From assembly GCA_964479445.1 (NCBI GenBank), contig CAYZMH010000103.1:1-9353 (forward strand): a stretch of DNA of 9,353 nucleotides. The letters run 5' to 3'. Below the pieces are notes generated by a model. That model did not search any database. It saw only the letters and a program-made list of their open reading frames with translations, and had not been told where the DNA came from. This DNA comes from CAYZMH01 sp964479445. GTDB lineage: Bacteria; Bacteroidota; Bacteroidia; Bacteroidales; GCA-2748055. Positions within the stretch are counted from its first letter, which is position 1, and each line of letters opens with the position of its first letter. The translations under genes were made by a program, and so were the position numbers. Positions 5,122-9,353 of the stretch are shown here, one piece after another.

Positions 5122-7842
5122 ATGAACCAATCCTTTCTGTTTCCAAGGCTTATCCTGACCACCCTCCTGGTGTCGGGTGTTTTTTCTGTTTCATCTCTTC
5201 ATGCTCAGCATAATTGGTCATACGATCCCACTGACTACGCGAACAGTGGTCAGATTGATGCGGTGGTCATGCTGAATTCCGAGGAGGTAACTTCCGGAAC
5301 ACTGGGAGCTTTTGCCGGGGAGGAGTGCCGCGGCTATACCGATGGAAGTTTTTTCGATCCCAATGGAAAGACCATCTTCAGCCTGCTGTGCTATAGCAAT
5401 GCTTCCTCCGGTGAGACCCTTACCTTCAAGTATTATGACGATGTAGAGGATACCGTTTATGCGGTTGAGGAGACCCGGGAGTTTGTCAGTAATATGATCG
5501 TAGGAAGTGCCGTTGATCCGGAAGTCTACCATGCGGTTGCCAATTCTGCTCCGGTGGCTGATTGTCCGGATAAAAGCACGCTGGGTCCGTTACCCGGACC
5601 GGTAGTTTTTGACCTGTGCGAGATATTTGATGACCCCGATGGGGATGATCTCACCTTCGACGAACAGCATAGCACAAACGCCACAGTGAACTGGGTGTCG
5701 GGCTGCGAACTTGAATTTACGGCAGCCGCCAGTGGTACCTCCACCCTTACCCTGGTCGCTTCAGACGGATCATTGCAGTCGGAATGCTCCTATAGCTTCA
5801 CCCTCAGCAGCGATAATGATCCGCCATGGGCAGCAAACCCGATTGGCCTGCTCACCCTCCCGGAAGGATTTGCTTCCTACCAGGTAGACCTGGATACGGT
5901 TTTTTCGGATCCCGATAATGACGCCCTGGTTTACCAGGCTGCCATTGAGGATGAAACAGTGGTTACAGCAGGTATTTCCGGATCGCTCCTTACACTCACA
6001 GAAGGCGGTTCCGGGAACACCTCCGTGACGGTTACCGCCTCGGATGCAGACTTCAGTGCAGATATGCAGTTTGATGCTGTAGTTGTTGCAGCGAATCCAC
6101 CGCAGCCATGGGAAGTGAACCCTGCAGGCTTTGCCTACTCCGGACAGATTGATGCGGTGGTGCGGGCTAATGGAACGGAACTTACTTCCGGTCTGCTTGC
6201 CGCTTTTGTGGGCGATGAGTGCCGCGGAAAAGTGGAAGGGGTCTATTTTGCACCCGGGGACCGGACAATCTTTTCACTGCTGGCGTACAGCAACAACAGT
6301 GCGGGGGATATCCTGACTTTCAGGTACCTTGATCCGGGAAGCGGATCATCCTTCCCCATCGATGAGGTGATCGAGTTTAAAGCGGATATGCGGATGGGAT
6401 CCGCTCAATCCCCTGTTGAGCTTACTTTTACAATCGCCAATGAACCACCGGCTGTGTCATCCCCCATTGGTGACCAGGTGGTTGCGGAACATTTTAATGA
6501 ACTGACATTTAACCTGGAAGAGGTGTTTTCTGATCCCGATACCGATGTACTATCCTATACTGCTTCAACAAGCGATCCCAGTGTGGCTACCGTCTCAATT
6601 TCAGGGTCTACCCTAACCATCTCCGAAGCGGGTGCGGGAACATGCTCCATCATGGTTTCGGCCGGCGACGGTTCGATTACCATCGATGACCGCTTCACGC
6701 TGGAAGTTACCGAGGTGAATGATCCGCCGGTGGTGGAGAATCCGCTTCCTGATCAGACCCTGCAGGAGGGGTTCGGAACGAAGAATGTCCGTATCTCCGG
6801 AACCTTCTCGGATCCTGAAGATGATGTGCTGGATTATTCAGTATCCAGCAGTGACCTTACGGTGGTGGATGCTGCCCTGTCAGGATCCAACCTGGTGATC
6901 AAGGAGCAGGGGGTCGGAACGGCCACGGTTTCTCTTTGTGTGGATGACGGGGAATACCAGGTATGCGAGGATTTTGAAGTTACCGTCACCGATGTGAATT
7001 TTAGTCCGGACAGCATGTGCAGTTACCTGCCCGACACCATACTGGTTCAGAATTTTGGAACAGCCACTATTTCCACCCTGTGCAATGCTTTTGAAGATCC
7101 GGATGGGGATGAACTGACATACACTGTATCAAGCAGCAACCCGGATGTGGTGACCGCAGGGGTCGATGGGTGTGATCTTATCCTTACCGAAACCGGATTG
7201 GGAAGTTCGCAAATTGAAGTGTGTGTTGCGGATGGAGAGTTTGAAAGCTGTTGTACCTTTTCGGTCACGGTGGTGGAAGAGAATACGCTCGAATTGTACG
7301 TAATGGACGATCCCCTGCAGGAAGGGGACTCTATTAAACAGTGCGCGGACTCTGCACTTGTTACGTTGATCGTGTATTCCCAAACTCCCTGGGAATTTGA
7401 AAAGACCGGCAGTTGGTTTGCGGCTGAAAAGGTCAATAATTTCAACATTGAAATTAAGTTTCCTGAAAACACCACCGGGGTGAATCGAGATGGGAGTATC
7501 GCCGTGCGGGATACCCAGGACCATGTATTGAACCTTACCATATTCCAGAGTGGTAGCTGCGATCCCAATTCAACTGTTTCAGAGACAATCCTGACCTTTA
7601 CCGGTTATCCCAATCCGGTAACGGATTATTTCTACATTGAAAGGAATTCCGAAAAGCAGGGAGCCGTTCATAAGGCCGTTATCTATCATATTTCCGGACG
7701 TAAGGTTGAGGAGGTCCCTGTAAACCGCAGGAAGCAAAAGCTTATTGAATTCGATATGCGTGGATACCGCCCGGGAATCTATTACATAAAAATCATGGAT
7801 GAGCATGAAGCCATGGATGTACTTCCGGTCGTGAAAAGGTGA
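5122..7842 (+). CDS. secreted cadherin-like repeat protein with ECRG modules, BACON-like domain and T9SS sorting domain
   Basis: A 906-residue secreted, probably adhesin-like protein. The signal peptide ends near residue 29 (SLHAQ). Domain order: ECRG module (32-138); cadherin/Ig-like repeats 1 and 2 (about 142-234, 235-326); a second ECRG module (330-436); cadherin-like repeats 3-5 (about 442-534, 537-626, 627-722); a BACON-like domain (about 742-811; Trp757, Trp765, Asn783, Arg789, Gln809); and a T9SS type A sorting domain (about 824-904, GYPNPV). Each cadherin-like unit has an acidic DPD/DPE loop (171, 263, 471, 564, 659) that may bind calcium. Spacing is 92-95 residues except 208 where the second ECRG module sits. 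Repeats 1 and 5 share four cysteine positions. It lies in the same frame as the protease stop codon, 12 nt earlier, and no Shine-Dalgarno is visible, so co-transcription is likely. No catalytic motif was seen; ligand unknown. Confidence 0.92.
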   Translation: MNQSFLFPRLILTTLLVSGVFSVSSLHAQHNWSYDPTDYANSGQIDAVVMLNSEEVTSGTLGAFAGEECRGYTDGSFFDPNGKTIFSLLCYSNASSGETLTFKYYDDVEDTVYAVEETREFVSNMIVGSAVDPEVYHAVANSAPVADCPDKSTLGPLPGPVVFDLCEIFDDPDGDDLTFDEQHSTNATVNWVSGCELEFTAAASGTSTLTLVASDGSLQSECSYSFTLSSDNDPPWAANPIGLLTLPEGFASYQVDLDTVFSDPDNDALVYQAAIEDETVVTAGISGSLLTLTEGGSGNTSVTVTASDADFSADMQFDAVVVAANPPQPWEVNPAGFAYSGQIDAVVRANGTELTSGLLAAFVGDECRGKVEGVYFAPGDRTIFSLLAYSNNSAGDILTFRYLDPGSGSSFPIDEVIEFKADMRMGSAQSPVELTFTIANEPPAVSSPIGDQVVAEHFNELTFNLEEVFSDPDTDVLSYTASTSDPSVATVSISGSTLTISEAGAGTCSIMVSAGDGSITIDDRFTLEVTEVNDPPVVENPLPDQTLQEGFGTKNVRISGTFSDPEDDVLDYSVSSSDLTVVDAALSGSNLVIKEQGVGTATVSLCVDDGEYQVCEDFEVTVTDVNFSPDSMCSYLPDTILVQNFGTATISTLCNAFEDPDGDELTYTVSSSNPDVVTAGVDGCDLILTETGLGSSQIEVCVADGEFESCCTFSVTVVEENTLELYVMDDPLQEGDSIKQCADSALVTLIVYSQTPWEFEKTGSWFAAEKVNNFNIEIKFPENTTGVNRDGSIAVRDTQDHVLNLTIFQSGSCDPNSTVSETILTFTGYPNPVTDYFYIERNSEKQGAVHKAVIYHISGRKVEEVPVNRRKQKLIEFDMRGYRPGIYYIKIMDEHEAMDVLPVVKR
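5215..5535 (+). repeat. ECRG module, copy 3 (residues 32-138 of the 906-residue protein)
   Basis: Starts right after the signal peptide with NWSYDPTDYANSGQIDAVV. The core is GAFAGEECRGY (Cys69), then CYSNASSGETLTFKYYD and FVSNMIVGSA. An additional Cys90 is present. It is very similar in position and wording to the module at the start of the next gene. Confidence 0.87.
6109..6429 (+). repeat. ECRG module, copy 4 (residues 330-436 of the 906-residue protein)
   Basis: Starts WEVNPAGFAYSGQIDAVV. The core is AAFVGDECRGK with Cys367 as sole cysteine, followed by AYSNNSAGDILTFRYLD and FKADMRMGSA. It interrupts the cadherin-like array: the acidic loops on either side are about 116 residues further apart than elsewhere. 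Confidence 0.87.
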
Positions 7843-8410
7843 TTATGCAGCACCTGGTGATCGCCGAATTTGACGAAAGGGATTATTGTGACAATTAATG
7901 CAATATTCAGGAATTTAAAGAGGTCAATTTCATAGATTAAGCGCATTGATTCTTTTCGTAATGCAGATCAATTTAAATATTCCATTTCATAGACTCTCTG
8001 ATCCAATTGACTCCAGGTAAATTTCTTTCATAACAGACTGACTTCCAGGTGACATTTTCATCTCAATATATTGATAACCACGTTGATCTGTTTCATGTTG
8101 CAGCTTGTAACCTGTTATAGAATAAATATTTATTGATGAAAGGATAAAATACCCATTTCCTGTGTTTTTTTAAGGGACTCTGAATGTTCATCCAAGAAAT
8201 TGAGCCGTTCATAAATAGATAGGTTCAGGAAGCCCTAAATCCCTTTATTTATAGTCGATTACTGCGTAATTTTAAAATTCAGCTCTTTACAATTCTCTGG
8301 AATGTAGAAGCGCTTTTTGCGAACAGCAATAGTATGCGATTCAACTTAATAGATTCCGGGAGGATTGTGGAGTCAGTAAATGCAAATTTGATTCAATAAA
8401 ATATTTCGTT
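7843..8410. other. AT-rich intergenic region without an intact gene
   Basis: 568 nt between the end of the 906-residue protein gene and the next start. No convincing gene, RNA or strong terminator is seen. Two perfect AT palindromes are present: AATAAATATTTATT (8121-8134) and AATTTTAAAATT (8269-8280). The sequence TTTCATA recurs at 7928, 7985 and 8026, and a CCAGGT-containing stretch appears twice (8013-8018 and 8045-8050). A promoter for the following gene is expected here, but no clean Bacteroidota -33/-7 pair was found; CAAATTTG at 8383-8390 is one mismatch from TAnnTTTG with poor upstream spacing. Confidence 0.6.
7987..8234 (-). pseudogene. possible frameshifted coding relic on the minus strand
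   Basis: Two minus-strand frames read like protein and meet at a run of seven A (minus strand; T run 8165-8171). The upstream frame (8234 down to 8130) contains LSIYERLNFLDEHSESLKK. The downstream frame (8169 down to the stop at 7987-7989) contains FILSSINIYSITGYKLQHE and ends IYLESIGSESL. One extra A in the run would join them into about 80 residues. There is no good start codon, no recognised family and a stop at 8235-8237, so it is either a relic or chance in AT-rich DNA. Confidence 0.18.
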
Positions 8411-9353
8411 ATGGACACTGAAGGAAGTTTTTCAAGAAAATGGACCAGGCTTTTTATTCTGTGTGGATTCCTGTTGAGTTCCGCAATCGTTAATGGGCAA
8501 CATGGCTGGACTGTGAATCCGGCAGATTATGCCTTTAACGGTGAATTGAATGCTGTGGTCATACTCGATGGGGCCGATGTGACTACCGGTTCTCTCGGGG
8601 CTTTTGTGGGTACTGAGTGCCGGGGCTATTATGATGAACCGGATTATTCCCCGATATCAGATCGTTATTACTTTCCGGTTACGGTATACAGCAACCAGGC
8701 TTCCGGTGAGACCCTCACGTTCCAGTACTATGACGGAAGTGAATACTATGATATCAGCGAGACGGTGGAGTTCGTCTCCAATATGCAGGAGGGGGATGCA
8801 GCCAATCCGTTAGAATTTAACGCGCTGTCCAATAGCCAACCGGTCGTGGATAATCCGATCGCCGACCAGGTGTATGATGAATACTTTGGCAGCGCAACGA
8901 TCGACCTGGATACCATCTTCAGCGATCCGGATGCAGGGGATGTCCTTACTTACACGGCATCCAGTGACAACAGTGCAGTGGTTACGACCAGTATTTCAAG
9001 CAATATCCTTACCATCAATGAAGCCGGACCCGGAACAGCCAACATCACAGTCACCGCTACCGATAATGGCGACCCGGTGCTGGATACTTCAGATGTGTTC
9101 CAGGTAACAGTGAACGATATAAATGGTGCCCCGACAGTGGACAGTCCGATCGCCGACCAGGCGTACGATGAGTACTTTACTTCGGCGACCATCGATCTGA
9201 CCGGCGTGTTCAGCGATCCCGATCCGGGCGATGTGCTTACGCTCACCGCCACCAGCGATGATGAAGCGGTGGTAACGGTTTCAGTAAGTGGAACGACTCT
9301 GACCATCACGGAGGTCGGACTGGGTACAGCCAACATAACCGTAACAGCCACAG
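8411..9353 (+). CDS. secreted ECRG/cadherin-like repeat protein, 5' part (3' end outside window)
   Basis: The first 314 codons of a third secreted repeat protein, still open at the window edge. An N-terminal signal peptide has a basic stretch (RKWTR), a hydrophobic core (LFILCGFLLSSAIV) and likely cleavage after NGQ (residue 30). Then come an ECRG module (33-138; core GAFVGTECRGY, Cys70) and two cadherin-like repeats (about 142-238 and 239 onward) with acidic loops FSDPDAGD and FSDPDPGD, 97 residues apart. Those loops have one residue more than in the upstream protein. Start choice: 8411 is the first ATG after an in-frame stop at 8330-8332 and directly precedes the signal peptide. There is no Shine-Dalgarno. 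Its N-terminus is paralogous to that of the 906-residue protein. It is probably an adhesin exported by T9SS, but the sorting domain would be outside the window. Confidence 0.9.
   Translation, partial: MDTEGSFSRKWTRLFILCGFLLSSAIVNGQHGWTVNPADYAFNGELNAVVILDGADVTTGSLGAFVGTECRGYYDEPDYSPISDRYYFPVTVYSNQASGETLTFQYYDGSEYYDISETVEFVSNMQEGDAANPLEFNALSNSQPVVDNPIADQVYDEYFGSATIDLDTIFSDPDAGDVLTYTASSDNSAVVTTSISSNILTINEAGPGTANITVTATDNGDPVLDTSDVFQVTVNDINGAPTVDSPIADQAYDEYFTSATIDLTGVFSDPDPGDVLTLTATSDDEAVVTVSVSGTTLTITEVGLGTANITVTAT
8507..8824 (+). repeat. ECRG module, copy 5 (residues 33-138 of the partial protein)
   Basis: Starts WTVNPADYAFNGELNAVV. The core is GAFVGTECRGY with Cys70 as sole cysteine in the module, then VYSNQASGETLTFQYYD and FVSNMQEGDA. 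It is closest in wording to copy 3 at the start of the previous gene. Confidence 0.87.
8855..9353 (+). repeat. tandem cadherin-like repeat, 291-nt period
   Basis: CCGATCGCCGACCAGG at 8855-8870 recurs at 9146-9161, followed in both by similar YDEYF and ATIDL codons. The 97-residue unit then repeats with FSDPD, VVT, LTI and GTANITVTAT blocks. The second unit runs to the window edge, so more copies may follow. Confidence 0.85.

Noticed and set aside
7047..7568. Long open frame on the minus strand (173 codons)
   Set aside because: It lies entirely opposite the 906-residue protein gene, whose frame has clear repeats and motifs. The antisense product has no recognisable features and probably reflects codon bias of the repeats.
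7782..7946. Minus-strand 54-codon frame with a hydrophobic stretch
   Set aside because: It overlaps the end of the sorting domain of the 906-residue protein. The hydrophobic part comes from AT-rich intergenic sequence and no initiation signal supports it.
7985..8052. TTTCATA and CCAGGT repeats as a CRISPR-like or regulatory repeat array
   Set aside because: Repeats are short and imperfect, with unequal periods of about 41 and 32 nt, and there are no spacers of constant length.
8950..9351. Minus-strand open frame of 133 codons with internal repetition
   Set aside because: Its repetition mirrors the cadherin-like repeats of the + strand gene. No signal peptide or family pattern supports it.

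Overview
The window looks like a chromosomal piece of a Bacteroidota bacterium (or a close relative in the same superphylum). Supporting signs are two C-terminal sorting domains of the type IX secretion system (T9SS), a BACON-like domain, a GDP-fucose synthase with an inserted segment of the Bacteroidota kind, a Bacteroidota-style lipoprotein, and four visible start codons that all lack a Shine-Dalgarno sequence. All recognisable genes lie on the + strand. No RNA gene, CRISPR array or intact mobile element was seen.

Layout: 2-733 is the 3' part of a GDP-L-fucose synthase gene (nucleotide-sugar synthesis for surface glycans). 799-1653 is a small lipoprotein made of two copies of one ~122-residue domain. 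1654-2016 has no intact gene but may hold a decayed coding relic. 2017-5109 is a secreted M6-family zinc metalloprotease with a long modular tail and a T9SS signal. Only 12 nt later, 5122-7842 encodes a secreted protein of cadherin-like repeats, a BACON-like domain and a T9SS signal. 7843-8410 is an AT-rich intergenic stretch with a faint protein-like trace on the minus strand. 8411 to the window end is the 5' part of a third secreted repeat protein, paralogous to the one before it.

The three secreted proteins share a ~105-residue module, called here the 'ECRG module' after its invariant Glu-Cys-Arg-Gly core. It occurs five times: twice in the protease, twice in the 906-residue protein and once in the partial protein. 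It joins a peptidase and two adhesin-like proteins into one surface/secretome cluster, and it is the most interesting item here. I recognise this style of module from Bacteroidota secreted proteins but cannot assign it a named family or function from sequence alone.

The first two genes are clearly more AT-rich than the three secreted-protein genes. The secreted cluster therefore differs in composition from its left neighbours, and the change falls near the possible relic at 1673-1937.
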